This document shows, one piece after another, positions 25,254-35,340 of a stretch of DNA of 64,000 bases. Under the pieces are notes generated by a model. That model did not search any database and had not been told where the DNA came from. It saw nothing but the letters and a program-made list of their open reading frames with translations. The position numbers and the translations under genes were made by a program. Within the stretch, counting starts at the first letter, position 1. Every line of letters starts with the position of its first letter. Source of the DNA: Brucella intermedia LMG 3301 (GTDB taxonomy: Bacteria; Pseudomonadota; Alphaproteobacteria; Rhizobiales; Rhizobiaceae); NCBI RefSeq assembly GCF_000182645.1, contig NZ_ACQA01000002.1, forward strand, positions 372,001 to 436,000, read 5' to 3'.

Positions 25254-26426
25254 TCAGTTGCTGATCGGCAGCCGGTGACGGACGAGCGTCGTCCAGTAGG
25301 AGCAACCCCATGCGATCACATCATCGTTAAAGTCATATTTTGGATGATGCAGATTGGCGCTCTGGCCGTTGCCGATATTGATCATCGCGCCCGGCACTTC
25401 ATTGAGCATGAAGGCGAAGTCCTCGCCGCCAAGCGTCGCCGGCATGTCGCGGGTGACGCGTTCCGCGCCGGCCACCGCTTCGGCGGCAATGGCTGCGAGT
25501 TCCGTTTCCTGCTCGTGATTGACCGTCACCGGATAATTGCGCTGGTAATCGAGCGTCGCCTTTGCGCCGAAAGCATCGGCAATGCCCTGCACGGCGCGGG
25601 TCAGCTTTTCCTCGATATGGTTGCGCACTTCCTCGCGCAACGTGCGGACAGTGCCGGTGAGGCGGATTTTCTGCGGAATGACGTTGAACGCATCGCCGCC
25701 CTGAATGGTGGTGATGGAAATCACCGCGGAATCCAGTGGGTCGATGGTGCGCGCCGTCAGCGTCTGGATCGCCTGAATAAGCGCCGCGGTCACCGGGATG
25801 GGGTCAATCGTCTGGTGCGGCGAAGCGGCATGGCCGCCAACACCCTCGATGCTGATGTCGAGAACATCGACCGATCCCATGATCGGGCCGGAATTGATGG
25901 TGAAATGGCCCACTGCGAGGTTCGGACGGTTATGCATGCCGTAGACTTCATTGACCGGCCAGCGCTTGAACAGGCCGTCATCGATCATCGCCTTTGCGCC
26001 CGCGCCGCCTTCTTCGGCAGGCTGGAAGATCACGATGACCGTGCCGTCGAAGGCGCGGCTTTGCGCCAGTTCGCGGGCAGCGCCCAGAAGCATGGTCGTG
26101 TGGCCGTCATGGCCGCAGGCATGCATCTTGCCCGGCACTTTCGACGACCATTCGGCGCCGGTTTCTTCGAGGATCGGCAGCGCATCCATGTCGGCGCGCA
26201 GGCCGATGGCACGGCCCGAGCGGTTCGACTGGCCGCGAATGACGCCGACGACGCCGGTGCGCCCGATGCCTGTCACCACCTCGTCGACGCCTGCGGCGCG
26301 CAGCGCTTCGGCCACCTTTTCGGCGGTACGGTTGACGTCATAGAGCAATTCCGGATTCTGGTGCAGGTCGCGGCGGAATGCGACCAGTTCCTCGATCTGG
26401 TTTGAAGTCCAGTTTTCAACCGGCAT
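25254..26426 (-). CDS. M20-family amidohydrolase
   Basis: The 390-residue enzyme is of the M20D (hippurate/N-acyl amino acid hydrolase) type. Features are LRADMDALPILEETGAEW, HACGHDGHTTMLLGAA, FQPAEEGGAGAKAMIDDG with the catalytic Glu pair, and TLGGEDFAFMLNEVPGA. Members remove acyl or carbamoyl groups from amino acids. It is the last gene of the operon, one base after the ATC-hydrolase-like gene. A role in releasing an amino acid from the product of that enzyme is a reasonable inference. Confidence 0.9.
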   Translation of the reverse strand: MPVENWTSNQIEELVAFRRDLHQNPELLYDVNRTAEKVAEALRAAGVDEVVTGIGRTGVVGVIRGQSNRSGRAIGLRADMDALPILEETGAEWSSKVPGKMHACGHDGHTTMLLGAARELAQSRAFDGTVIVIFQPAEEGGAGAKAMIDDGLFKRWPVNEVYGMHNRPNLAVGHFTINSGPIMGSVDVLDISIEGVGGHAASPHQTIDPIPVTAALIQAIQTLTARTIDPLDSAVISITTIQGGDAFNVIPQKIRLTGTVRTLREEVRNHIEEKLTRAVQGIADAFGAKATLDYQRNYPVTVNHEQETELAAIAAEAVAGAERVTRDMPATLGGEDFAFMLNEVPGAMINIGNGQSANLHHPKYDFNDDVIAWGCSYWTTLVRHRLPISN

Positions 26427-26427
26427 G

Positions 26428-26916
26428 TCAGGCTTCCCCGTCTTTCGTGTCGTTCTGTTCCAGGCGATAGCGGAAATCGCAGTGGCTGGCGCCCTTCATG
26501 ATGGTCTGCGTGCGCTCCAGCTTCATGGCCGGGTTGTAGCCGATGCAGAAATCGCCATCGCGATTGCACGACAGCAGATGACCGATATGGCCAAGCCCCA
26601 TGTCGCGATACATTTCCGAATAGCGGCAGCGCGTGACGTTGAAATCGAAATGATCTTCGCCCTGCGAAATTACATCGATTTCCAGCGCGTTTTCCTTCGT
26701 CCACAGCGGCTGGATATCGGCGAAATCCTGTATCGTCGGCGTGCGGCCCAGTTCATCGGCAAAGCTCTTGCCCTGTTCGATTGCCGAGCGGCTGACTGCC
26801 TCGCCGATTGCGGCTTGCGCTTCGTCCTCACCGGAACGCTCGCGAATGACTTCGTAGACGTTCTTGAGAACCAGCGCTTCGATGCGGCGACGTTCGAGAA
26901 TTGACATTTGATTCAT
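26428..26916 (-). CDS. ATC-hydrolase-family protein (2-amino-thiazoline-4-carboxylate hydrolase-like)
   Basis: The 162-residue protein matches the L-2-amino-thiazoline-4-carboxylic acid hydrolase family. The core is TRCRYSEMYRDMGLGHIGH, LLSCNRDGDFCIGYNP and RTQTIMKGASHCDFRY, with conserved Cys residues. The characterised member opens the thiazoline ring to N-carbamoyl-cysteine. Family members in ABC-importer operons are widespread, and their real substrates are mostly unknown. It sits between the FAD oxidase and the M20 gene. Confidence 0.82.
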   Translation of the reverse strand: MNQMSILERRRIEALVLKNVYEVIRERSGEDEAQAAIGEAVSRSAIEQGKSFADELGRTPTIQDFADIQPLWTKENALEIDVISQGEDHFDFNVTRCRYSEMYRDMGLGHIGHLLSCNRDGDFCIGYNPAMKLERTQTIMKGASHCDFRYRLEQNDTKDGEA

Positions 26917-26952
26917 GGACCTGACCTTTCACATGAACATTGAAGAAGCGGA

Positions 26953-28266
26953 TTACAGATTCGGTTCCGAGAGATCCTTGCGCCGAAGCCATGCGAGATA
27001 GAACGGCGCAATCTTCCGTGCGACCTTGTGAAAAGGCAACGGCGCCGGTTCCGAGACGGGAAGCGCAAGCTCCTGCACCGGCTCGCCATCCAGCGCGCGT
27101 GCAAACTCCCGGCCAAGCGATGTGCCAAGCGCCACGCCGCGACCGTTGCAGCCGATCCACGCCCAGCCATTGGGGCCGAGCTGATGGACACGCGGGAAAC
27201 GATCCCACGTCATGCCGATATAGCCGCTCCACACATGGGTGATTTCCGGCTCGCCCAGCGCTGGAAAGGCTTCCGCCATGTTGCGCGCCGTCTTGCGCCT
27301 GACGCGCTCCGCCACGTTGAAATCGCCCATCACCACGCCACCGGTAATGAGCCGGTTGCGGGCATCGTAGCGGAAGAAGCGCAGGTCGCCGCGTGTATCG
27401 GAAACCGCCTGCCGTCCGGGCAAGATGGTTGCGCGCAGATTGTCGCTGACGGGCGCTGTCGCCATCTGCCACGAGAGAACCGGCACGATGGTGCGGGCAA
27501 GGCGCGGGGCCAGCCCCTCGCGCAACTCGCCGGTATAGGCGTTGGTGGCGAGCAGGAAGCCCTTGGCGCGCACGGTGGCGCTTGCGGTCTTCACCTCCCA
27601 GTGGTCGCCCGCTCGGGCATAGGAAATGACCGGGCTTTGCTCGTGGATGATTGCGCCGTGGCGCTCGGCGGCGGCTGCAAGCCCGCGAGCAAATGCCAGC
27701 GGATTGATATGACCGCCGGTAGGGTTGAACATGCCGCCATACCAGAAATCGCTGCCCAGCAGACGCGATGTCGCGGCGCGGTCAAGAAATTCTGCCGGGA
27801 AGCCGAAACGTTTCCATGCTTCCACGCGGGTTTGCGACAGCTTCACCCGGCCCGGCGAATGGGCAGGCTGGAACCAGCCGTTCTGTTCGGCTTCGGCATC
27901 GATATTCTCATCGCGCACGATGGAGAAAAGAATATCGGCGCTGTTGCCGATCAGTTTGGCAAAACGTTCGCCTGCGGCACCATAGCGTTTGGCGATTGCA
28001 TCAGGTTCCGCCGAGGTCATGGTGGGGATCACCTGGCCATTATTGCGGCCCGATGCGCCCCAGCCGACGGCATTGCCTTCCAGCAGGATGACGCGCTTCC
28101 CGCGCTTTGCCAGATGGAGTGCAGCCGAAAGCCCCGTAAAACCGCCGCCGACAATCACTACATCGGCTTCCGCGTCCGTTGTCAGCGGCTTGGCCGGGGT
28201 CCGGGCCGGGGCGGTTGCAGCCCATATGGAGGGTGGAAATTCTACTTTTTGCATGGCTTCACGCAT
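26953..28266 (-). CDS. FAD-dependent amino-acid/amine oxidoreductase (DAO family)
   Basis: The 437-residue flavoprotein has the N-terminal dinucleotide motif VVIVGGGFTGLSAALHLAKRG, then ASGRNNGQV. The C-terminal SGYIGMTWDRFPRV and GCNGRGVALGTSLGREFA match the family that includes gamma-glutamylputrescine oxidase. Substrate unknown; primary or secondary amine oxidation is expected. The chosen ATG (28266) overlaps the ATPase stop by 8 bases; a second ATG at 28254 is possible. It is placed between the transporter and the two hydrolases. Confidence 0.87.
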   Translation of the reverse strand: MREAMQKVEFPPSIWAATAPARTPAKPLTTDAEADVVIVGGGFTGLSAALHLAKRGKRVILLEGNAVGWGASGRNNGQVIPTMTSAEPDAIAKRYGAAGERFAKLIGNSADILFSIVRDENIDAEAEQNGWFQPAHSPGRVKLSQTRVEAWKRFGFPAEFLDRAATSRLLGSDFWYGGMFNPTGGHINPLAFARGLAAAAERHGAIIHEQSPVISYARAGDHWEVKTASATVRAKGFLLATNAYTGELREGLAPRLARTIVPVLSWQMATAPVSDNLRATILPGRQAVSDTRGDLRFFRYDARNRLITGGVVMGDFNVAERVRRKTARNMAEAFPALGEPEITHVWSGYIGMTWDRFPRVHQLGPNGWAWIGCNGRGVALGTSLGREFARALDGEPVQELALPVSEPAPLPFHKVARKIAPFYLAWLRRKDLSEPNL

Positions 28267-29893
28267 GTTCCAAACGAGGCGGTGTCCAGCCCTTGCCGGG
28301 AATGGAGGCAAGCAGGCGCTGTGTATATTCATGTTGCGGATTGGCGAAGACTTGCGCCGTTGGCCCGGCTTCGGCGATCTCGCCCTTCGACATGACGATG
28401 ATGCGGTCGCAAAGCTGTGCTGCAACGCGCAGGTCGTGCGTTACGAAAAGCAGCGACAGGTTGAGCCTTTCGCGCAGGTCGGCCAGAAGACGCAGCACCT
28501 GTGCCTGCACCGAAACATCGAGCGCGGAGACGGGTTCGTCCGCGACGATGATGCGGGGTTCAAGCGCCAAAGCACGGGCGATGCCGATGCGCTGGCGCTG
28601 CCCGCCGGAAAACTCATGCGGGAAACGGTCGGCGGCAGCGGGCGAAAGCTCGACCAGTTCCAGCAATTCGCGGGCTTTCGCGTGTGCCTGTTCCTTCGGC
28701 ACGCCATGGACGATCGGTCCCTGCGCGATGAGGTCCACGACACGGCGGCGCGGGTTGAGCGAGGCCATCGGGTCCTGAAAGACCATCTGGATATCCTTGC
28801 GCATGGCGCGGACTTCCCGCGGGCTGGCGCTCAGAAAATCCCTGCCATTCACATCGACCTTGCCGCTATCGGCTTCCAGCAGGCGGGTGACGATCCGCGA
28901 GACGGTCGTCTTGCCGGAGCCGCTTTCACCGACGACGCCCAGCGTTTCGCCCTGGCGCAGCTCGAACGAAAGGTCCTTGACGGCGGATACGGCGCTGCGT
29001 TTGCCGGTGAGCAAGCCGCCGCGCGCCTTGAAGGTCTTGCGCAGGGCGCTCGCCCTCAGAATGACCGGCTGTTCAAGAGACGGTTTGGCTGGCGGCGGAG
29101 TGAGCGCCGGAACAGACGCGATCAGCGCCCTGGTGTAAGGGTGCTGCGGGTGGTTCAGCACTTCGTTGGCCGGACCTTCCTCCACCAGTTCGCCAAGCCG
29201 CAGCACGGCCACGCGGTCGGCGATTTCCGCCACCACGCCGAAGTCGTGCGTGATGAACAGAATGCCGGTATTGTGCTCGCGTTGCAGGTCGCGGATCAGC
29301 TTGAGGATTTGCGCCTGCGTGGTCACATCGAGCGCGGTTGTCGGCTCGTCGGCGATGATGAGGCGCGGTTTCAGGATCAGCGCCATGGCGATCATGACAC
29401 GCTGGCGCTGCCCGCCGGAAATCTGGTGCGGATAGGCGTTATAGGCGGATTCCGAGTCCGGAATCTTCACTTCTGCCAGCATGTCCAGCACGGCGGCGCG
29501 GCGCTCCTTGCGGCCGAGTTTCGTGTGCAGGCGCAGCACCTCATCGATCTGCCAGCCGACCGTCTTCTGGGGATTGAGCGCGGTCATCGGCTCCTGAAAG
29601 ATCATGCCGATGCGGTTGCCGCGCAGCTTCTTCATATCCGCTTCGCTGAGCGAATAAAGATCGGTGCCTTCGAGCCTGATCGTGCCACGGGTCACGCGCA
29701 CATGCGGTTCCGGCAGGAGGCGCATGATCGCACCCGCCGAAAGCGATTTGCCGGAGCCGCTTTCGCCGACGAGGCAGACGATCTCGCCGGGATTGATGGT
29801 TAGCGACAGGTCCTGCAAGGCAAAAGGCCGGTCGGAGCCTTTCGGCAGCGCGATTTGCAGGTTTGTGATTTCAAGAACAGGTGCGGCGGTCAT
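28259..29893 (-). CDS. Peptide/nickel-type ABC transporter ATPase, fused double domain
   Basis: The 544-residue ATPase fuses DppD- and DppF-like domains. Walker A is [12 protein letters not shown] in the first and [12 protein letters not shown] in the second. Signatures are [14 protein letters not shown] and [14 protein letters not shown], and both Walker B sites are intact. The oligopeptide-transporter C-terminal extension follows each domain. Start overlaps the permease stop by one base. Confidence 0.94.
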   Translation of the reverse strand: MTAAPVLEITNLQIALPKGSDRPFALQDLSLTINPGEIVCLVGESGSGKSLSAGAIMRLLPEPHVRVTRGTIRLEGTDLYSLSEADMKKLRGNRIGMIFQEPMTALNPQKTVGWQIDEVLRLHTKLGRKERRAAVLDMLAEVKIPDSESAYNAYPHQISGGQRQRVMIAMALILKPRLIIADEPTTALDVTTQAQILKLIRDLQREHNTGILFITHDFGVVAEIADRVAVLRLGELVEEGPANEVLNHPQHPYTRALIASVPALTPPPAKPSLEQPVILRASALRKTFKARGGLLTGKRSAVSAVKDLSFELRQGETLGVVGESGSGKTTVSRIVTRLLEADSGKVDVNGRDFLSASPREVRAMRKDIQMVFQDPMASLNPRRRVVDLIAQGPIVHGVPKEQAHAKARELLELVELSPAAADRFPHEFSGGQRQRIGIARALALEPRIIVADEPVSALDVSVQAQVLRLLADLRERLNLSLLFVTHDLRVAAQLCDRIIVMSKGEIAEAGPTAQVFANPQHEYTQRLLASIPGKGWTPPRLEHA

Positions 29894-30768
29894 TATTTCT
29901 TCTGCCTCGGATTAAGCGCGTCGTTGAGGCCCTCGCCGAGCAGGCTGAAGGACAGGACGGTAAGCAGAATGGCGATGCCGGGAATGACCGAGCAGAACCA
30001 GTCGGTGCGCAGCACGGCGCGACCCTGACCGATCATGTTGCCCCAGCTTGCATAGTTCGGGTCGCCGAGACCAAGAAAGGCGAGAGCGCTTTCCATGAGG
30101 ATGGAGGTTGCCATCACCACGGATGCGAAGACGATCACCGGCGGCAGGGCATTCGGCAGGATTTCGCGGAAGATGATCGAGACATTGCCGACGCCCAGAT
30201 TGCGCGCGGCGTCGATGAATTCGCGCTTGCGCAGCGCCAGAAATTCGGCGCGCACCATGCGGGCAGGCGCGGTCCATGAAACAATGCCGATGCAGATGAT
30301 GATGTTCTCGATGGACGAGCCGAAGATCGCCACCAGTGTCAAAAGCAGCACGAAGCTCGGCACGGTCTGGAAGGCTTCGGTGATGCGCATCAGAACGTCA
30401 TCCACCCAGCCGCCGTAATATCCGGCAAGCGCGCCGATGATGATGCCGATCACGATGGAAATCAGGGTAGCCACCACGCCGATCAGCAGCGAGATGCGCG
30501 CGCCATGGAAGATGCCCGCCATGATATCGCGGCCAAGCTGGTCGGTGCCGAGCGGCGTTGCCGCGTTGAGGAACGGCCAGACGAGCGGATCGCCAGCGCG
30601 CCGCAGCGGATCGCCGGGCGCAATGATATCCGCCAGCAGTGCGATCAGGACCACGGCGATGAAGAGGACAAGGCCAAGCACGGCGGCGCGGTTGCGGCTG
30701 AAACGCTGCCACAGAATTTTCGTGCGGGAGACCTGCGGGCGAGTGAGGGAGAGGTCCTGGGAAGTCAT
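29893..30768 (-). CDS. Peptide-type ABC transporter permease (DppC-like)
   Basis: A 291-residue membrane protein with the N-terminal OppC/DppC region, TDQLGRDIMAGIFHGARISLLIGV, and the EAA-like loop REFIDAARNLGVGNVSIIFREILPN that contacts the ATPase. Pairs with the DppB-like gene upstream, whose stop overlaps its start (ATGA). Confidence 0.93.
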   Translation of the reverse strand: MTSQDLSLTRPQVSRTKILWQRFSRNRAAVLGLVLFIAVVLIALLADIIAPGDPLRRAGDPLVWPFLNAATPLGTDQLGRDIMAGIFHGARISLLIGVVATLISIVIGIIIGALAGYYGGWVDDVLMRITEAFQTVPSFVLLLTLVAIFGSSIENIIICIGIVSWTAPARMVRAEFLALRKREFIDAARNLGVGNVSIIFREILPNALPPVIVFASVVMATSILMESALAFLGLGDPNYASWGNMIGQGRAVLRTDWFCSVIPGIAILLTVLSFSLLGEGLNDALNPRQKK

Positions 30769-31748
30769 GACAGTTCGATCCTGGAATCAAGCCGCGCATA
30801 GATGAGATCGGTGATGAAATTCACGATCACCACCAGCACCGAGCACAGGAAGATGATGCCCATCAGCGTGTTGAGGTCGCGCTTGATCACGGAGGTGTAG
30901 GCAAGCTGGCCGAGGCCGGGCAGCGAGAAGATCGTCTCGATCACGACCGAGCCGCCAAGCACGGTGGAAAATTGCAGGCCGAGCAGCGTGACGACAGGCA
31001 GGAATGCGTTGCGCATGATGTGATGAAACATCAGCCTTGCGCCGCTGGCGCCCTTGGCGCGCGCTGTGCGCACATAGTCGAGGTCGGCCACTTCCAGCAC
31101 GCTGGTGCGCATCAGGCGCATGTAGAAGGCAAGATAGATGAGCGAAAGCGCCGTCGTCGGCATGACGAGGTGGACGGCAATATCCCAGACATTCTTCCAG
31201 CCGGTATAGAACCCGCCCAGCGTCTTGTAGCCGCCGACTGGCAGCCAGCCGAGCTTGACGGAAAAGATGAACATCAGGATGAGGCTGAGGAAGAAGCTTG
31301 GCATGGCATAGAAGACCAGGCCTAGCGTGGAGATCGCATTGTCGGTGAGCGAATAAGCCTTGCGAGCGGCGAAAGCGCCGAGCGCAATGCCGAAAATGAA
31401 AGCCACCGAAAGCGAGGAAACCATCAGCAGGAGTGTCGGCACGAGGCGAGCCATCAGCACGTCCAGCACCGGCTGTTCGTAGACATAGGACCACCCGAAA
31501 TCGAATTGCGCCAGCTTGGTCATGTAGATCCAGAGCTGCGTCCAGACCGGCTGGTCGAGGCCATATTCGGTGCGCAGATTGGCGACGAATTGCGGGTCAG
31601 CGCCGCCCATGTCGCCGACAAGCGCGTCCACCGTGTCGCCGGGGGCAAGCTTGATCAGCAGGAATGACCCGATCATGATGAGGAGAATGACGGGGATCGC
31701 CTGCAAGATACGTCGCAGCGCAAAGGTCAGGATCGGGGGCAGGGGCAT
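30765..31748 (-). CDS. Peptide-type ABC transporter permease (DppB-like)
   Basis: A 327-residue membrane protein beginning FALRRILQAIPVILLIMIGSF, with six predicted helices and the loop DYVRTARAKGASGARLMFHHIMRNAFLPVV typical of DppB/OppB. First permease after the binding-protein gene; an 85-base gap with a hairpin separates them. Confidence 0.93.
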   Translation of the reverse strand: MPLPPILTFALRRILQAIPVILLIMIGSFLLIKLAPGDTVDALVGDMGGADPQFVANLRTEYGLDQPVWTQLWIYMTKLAQFDFGWSYVYEQPVLDVLMARLVPTLLLMVSSLSVAFIFGIALGAFAARKAYSLTDNAISTLGLVFYAMPSFFLSLILMFIFSVKLGWLPVGGYKTLGGFYTGWKNVWDIAVHLVMPTTALSLIYLAFYMRLMRTSVLEVADLDYVRTARAKGASGARLMFHHIMRNAFLPVVTLLGLQFSTVLGGSVVIETIFSLPGLGQLAYTSVIKRDLNTLMGIIFLCSVLVVIVNFITDLIYARLDSRIELS

Positions 31749-31799
31749 TGCGGATTATCCTGCAAGATATTCATTTCGGCATTGATTTAAGAGAGAAGC

Positions 31800-31821
31800 C
31801 GCTGCCGGATGACCGGCAGCG
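31800..31821 (-). repeat. Hairpin after the peptide-type binding-protein gene
   Basis: CGCTGCCGG and CCGGCAGCG pair around ATGA, with no U-tract. It is positioned 12 bases after the binding-protein stop and before the permease genes. Confidence 0.65.
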
Positions 31822-31833
31822 ACAGCTTTTGGC

Positions 31834-33420
31834 TTATTGGTCGATCCACAGGTCGTACCAGCTGGAAGAATCCCAGCGCGGCGTGTTGTGGTGGTTCTTC
31901 AACACCTTGTTGGTCACGCCGACGAACGGATGTTCGATGGCGAAGATGACCGGAAGGTCCTTCATCTCAAGCTGCTGGATCTGATGATAGAGATCGGCGC
32001 GCTTGGCCGGATCGAGTTCCGACGCGGCCTTGTCGATCAGGCTGTCCATTTCGTCGGACTGGTAGCCGAACTGGTTGGACCATGCCGTGCCGACCGGAGC
32101 GCCGGAGCGCAGCCACACAGTGGTGGAAACCGCCGGGTCCGAGCGGAACTGGTGCCAGCCATTGGCGGTGTCGAAGTCATGATCGCGATAGACGCCGTTC
32201 AGGAAGCCCGGTGCATCATTGGTGAGGATTTCGACATCGATGCCGACTTCCTTCATCGCCTGAGCGTAATATTCAGCCCAGAGCTGCGTATATTCACCCC
32301 ATGGGGCCGGGCGATGGCGCAGCTTGAAGCGGATGCCGTTTTCCTTGACGGGATATCCGGCTTCATCAAGCAGTTTCTTCGCCTTTTCCACATCGTACGG
32401 GTAAGTCTGAACCTGATCCGTGTAGTTGGCGCCGCCGGTGCTCGGGATCGGCCCACGACCCGGCTTGGCATAGCCGCGCATGATCGTCTTGATCGCGAAA
32501 TCGATATCGAGCGCGTGGTAGATCGCCTGACGAACCTTCAGATTGGCAAGGATCGGATTGCGCAGGTTGAACTCGATGGTCGAGTGGGCGACGTTGTTTT
32601 CAAAACCCTTGGTGCCGGTATCGAAGCGGCCATCCTTCTGGAGGCGCTCGGTATCCGACATGGAAATGCCGTTGAAGGCGGTTTCCATCATTTCACCGGC
32701 TTCGAGCGCCGCCGCAGCCGCTGCCTTGTCCGGCATGAAGCGCCAGATGATGCGGTCGAGGTAAGGATATTCCTTGCCGCGCCAGTAATCTTCGTTGCGC
32801 TCGGCAATGATGTGCTGGCCGCGTTCATATTCGACGAACTTGAACGGCCCCGTGCCGACCGGCGCGGCGTTGTACTTGTTCTTCAGAACATCCGTGCCTT
32901 CATAAAGATGCTTCGGCACGGGGTGGCCGAGATCTGGCATGGCCGCGACCAGAAGGTCGAGCGGCATCGGCTTGGAATAGCGGAACACCGCCGTGTGCGG
33001 ATCGGTGCAATCCACGGCTTCGAGATTGGCCTGAAGCGTCGTCGAATAGTTGAGCAGCTTCTTCCAGAGGTTCATCGCGCTGTACGAAACGTCATCGCAG
33101 GTGAAGGGCTGGCCGTCATGCCAGCGCACATTCTCGCGCAGCTTGAAGGTGATGGCCTTGCCGTCTTCCGAGGACGACCAGCTTGTGGCCAGAACCGGCA
33201 CATAACCCTCATAGGTGCGGTCGATCAGCGGCTCCATGATGCGGCCGGTGATCTGATAGACGCCGGTGGAAGCGCGCAGCGCAGGGTTGAGCACACCCTG
33301 TTCGGTGTTCATATGGACGATGACAGTGCCGCCGCGCTTGACTTCTTCGGCGTGCGAAGACACCGCCGCAAGCGAAAACGCCGCAACAAACAGGCCAAGG
33401 CCAGCTTTTCTGATATGCAT
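31834..33420 (-). CDS. Peptide-type ABC transporter substrate-binding protein (SBP_bac_5)
   Basis: The 528-residue periplasmic protein has a cleavable signal peptide (MHIRKAGLGLFVAAFSLAAVSSHA). The family-5 core includes WSSSEDGKAITFKLRENVRWHDGQPFTCDDV. The family binds peptides, nickel, opines or other oligomeric ligands. With an amine oxidase, an ATC-hydrolase-like enzyme and an amidohydrolase in the operon, the ligand may be a modified amino acid or small conjugate instead of a plain peptide. ATG 33420 chosen because the signal peptide begins there. Confidence 0.93.
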   Translation of the reverse strand: MHIRKAGLGLFVAAFSLAAVSSHAEEVKRGGTVIVHMNTEQGVLNPALRASTGVYQITGRIMEPLIDRTYEGYVPVLATSWSSSEDGKAITFKLRENVRWHDGQPFTCDDVSYSAMNLWKKLLNYSTTLQANLEAVDCTDPHTAVFRYSKPMPLDLLVAAMPDLGHPVPKHLYEGTDVLKNKYNAAPVGTGPFKFVEYERGQHIIAERNEDYWRGKEYPYLDRIIWRFMPDKAAAAAALEAGEMMETAFNGISMSDTERLQKDGRFDTGTKGFENNVAHSTIEFNLRNPILANLKVRQAIYHALDIDFAIKTIMRGYAKPGRGPIPSTGGANYTDQVQTYPYDVEKAKKLLDEAGYPVKENGIRFKLRHRPAPWGEYTQLWAEYYAQAMKEVGIDVEILTNDAPGFLNGVYRDHDFDTANGWHQFRSDPAVSTTVWLRSGAPVGTAWSNQFGYQSDEMDSLIDKAASELDPAKRADLYHQIQQLEMKDLPVIFAIEHPFVGVTNKVLKNHHNTPRWDSSSWYDLWIDQ

Positions 33421-33667
33421 TCTCTGTTCCCCTGAAGGACGTTGAGGGAGGGCTTTCCAGCCTCTTTTCCCGCACGTCCCAATATTGTGCAAGCCCCTGA
33501 AATTGCAACGAAATGCCGCTTCAGAGGGTCGTTATTGTATGCAAGCATTGATATGCTAGATTCCGTGGCGATATTGTCAAGATAAACTAATATGCGTCGC
33601 AAAATTGGTAAAAATTCTCGGCCAGCCTGCGTTATTAAATGTCGATTTTTTACGACGGAGTTTGTTG

Positions 33668-34426
33668 ATGAGCCAAAATTCTCCCGAGCTGAACGCCAAT
33701 TCGGGCAAAATCGTACCCGGTACGGTCTGGATTACCGGGGCCGGGTCGGGCATCGGCGCTGCCATGGCGCGGCGCTTCGCTCGTGAGGGCTGGCGGGTGG
33801 CGCTTACGGGCCGCAAGGCGGATGCGCTGGCAGCAATTGCCGGGGAAATTGCTTCCAATGGCGGCGAGGCGCGGATTTTTCCGGCGGATGTTCTCGACCG
33901 GGAGGCAATTGCTGCTACTGCCGGAGCTATCGTCGAATGGGCGGGCCGTCTGGACGTGCTCTGCAACAATGCCGGTCTCAATATTCCGCGCCGCAGCTGG
34001 GCGGATATCGATTTCGATTCCTGGGACGATGTCATCGATATCAACATCAAGGGGGCGATCAACGTGATTGCTGCCGCCCTGACGCCCATGCGCGCGCAAG
34101 GCGGCGGGTTGATGATCCACACTTCGTCATGGGCAGGGCGGTTTTCGTCGCCCGGCGGCGGCGTTCCCTATGGTGCGTCCAAACATGCGCTCAACGATCT
34201 GAGCGCCAGCCTCAATGCGCAGGAAGGGCAGAACGGTATCCGGTCGACCGTGCTTTGCCCCGGCGAGGTGGCGACGCCGCTTCTGGCGCGCCGTCCGGGT
34301 TTCGATCTTTCCCGCATGGATGAGGTCATCCAGCCCGAGGATATGGCTGAAACGGCACTCTATGTTGCCAATATGAATCCCAAGGTTACGATCCACGAGA
34401 TCGTTCTGGCTCCGACCAAGAAGTAA
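33668..34426 (+). CDS. Short-chain dehydrogenase/reductase
   Basis: The 252-residue SDR has the cofactor motif TGAGSGIGAAMA and NNAG (CNNAGLNIP). The catalytic Tyr/Lys is present as YGASKHALNDL, with the preceding Ser in HTSSWAGRF. Substrate not predictable. The start at 33668 has ACGGAG 9-10 nt upstream. It is followed after 13 bases by a VOC gene, so the two form an operon, divergent from the peptide transporter operon. They may take part in the same catabolic route. Confidence 0.9.
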   Translation: MSQNSPELNANSGKIVPGTVWITGAGSGIGAAMARRFAREGWRVALTGRKADALAAIAGEIASNGGEARIFPADVLDREAIAATAGAIVEWAGRLDVLCNNAGLNIPRRSWADIDFDSWDDVIDINIKGAINVIAAALTPMRAQGGGLMIHTSSWAGRFSSPGGGVPYGASKHALNDLSASLNAQEGQNGIRSTVLCPGEVATPLLARRPGFDLSRMDEVIQPEDMAETALYVANMNPKVTIHEIVLAPTKK

Positions 34427-34439
34427 AAGGAAGTTTTGC

Positions 34440-35300
34440 ATGTCTCATCCGGTCAAAGGCGTCGATCATATTTTCCTGCTGGTCGGCGATCTGGAGAAAA
34501 GTGCCGAGCAATATCGCCGTTTCGGTTTCACGCTGAGCCCGCGCGGGCTGCACAGCAAGGAGAAGGGAACCGGCAACTACACGATCATGTTTCCGGAGGA
34601 TTATTTCGAGCTGCTTGGCATCGTCGCCGAGACGCCGGGCAATCTGCACCAGCGCGAGAAACTGGCGGCGCAGGGTGAAGGCCTGCATGCCATTGCCTGC
34701 CGGATCGACAATGCGCGCGACGCCAAGGCGGAACTGGGCGCGCTCGGCCTAGGGACAGGTGAGGTCGGCGCGTTCCAGCGTCCGGTTCAACTGCCGGGTG
34801 GCGGCGAGGGTATCGCGGCCTTTGAAACCGTATCCTTCGCGGAAAGCGAAGTTCCGCAAGGCATGGTGTTCATGTGCCAGCACAAGACCCGAGAAACTGT
34901 CTGGCTGCCGGAGCTGATCGAACATGCAAATGGCGCGAATGGCCTTTCCGCCATTATTGCCATTTCGTCAGACCCGGAAACAGCCGCCAAGGGGTTTGCC
35001 CGCCTTTTCGCGGACGGCAAGGCCGGCGCGCAGGATGGCGGATGGAAGGTTTCGACCGGCACGCGTTCGGCAGACATATGGGTTGTAACCGCCGAGAAAG
35101 CCGCCGCACTCTATCCCGGTGTGGATTTCGGCCAGACGCCGGGCAAGGCTTTTGCCGCCCTGCGCATTCGCGTTGCGTCGCTGGACAAGGCGCGTGGCGT
35201 TCTCGATGCCAACGGCGTTTCCCACGTGACGACACCGGCAGGCATCGCCGTGTTGCCGGAAAATGCCAGCGGCACGGTTCTTGAGTTCTCGGAACAGTAG
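34440..35300 (+). CDS. VOC-family protein with two glyoxalase-like modules
   Basis: The 286-residue protein starts GVDHIFLLVGDLEKSAEQYRRFGF, with a second, weaker module in the C-terminal half. It fits the glyoxalase-like-domain proteins of Pfam. Metal ligand His11 is present at the start. Function unknown. AAAGGAAG precedes the ATG. Second gene of the SDR operon, which ends at a hairpin. Confidence 0.82.
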   Translation: MSHPVKGVDHIFLLVGDLEKSAEQYRRFGFTLSPRGLHSKEKGTGNYTIMFPEDYFELLGIVAETPGNLHQREKLAAQGEGLHAIACRIDNARDAKAELGALGLGTGEVGAFQRPVQLPGGGEGIAAFETVSFAESEVPQGMVFMCQHKTRETVWLPELIEHANGANGLSAIIAISSDPETAAKGFARLFADGKAGAQDGGWKVSTGTRSADIWVVTAEKAAALYPGVDFGQTPGKAFAALRIRVASLDKARGVLDANGVSHVTTPAGIAVLPENASGTVLEFSEQ

Positions 35301-35312
35301 GAACTGGAGCAG

Positions 35313-35332
35313 GCGGGGCCGTGGGGCCCCGC
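35313..35332. terminator. GC-rich hairpin between the VOC gene and betC
   Basis: GCGGGGCC (35313-35320) pairs with GGCCCCGC (35325-35332). Only TTT follows on the plus strand, so it is a weak terminator for the converging genes. Confidence 0.55.
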
Positions 35333-35340
35333 TTTGCTGA

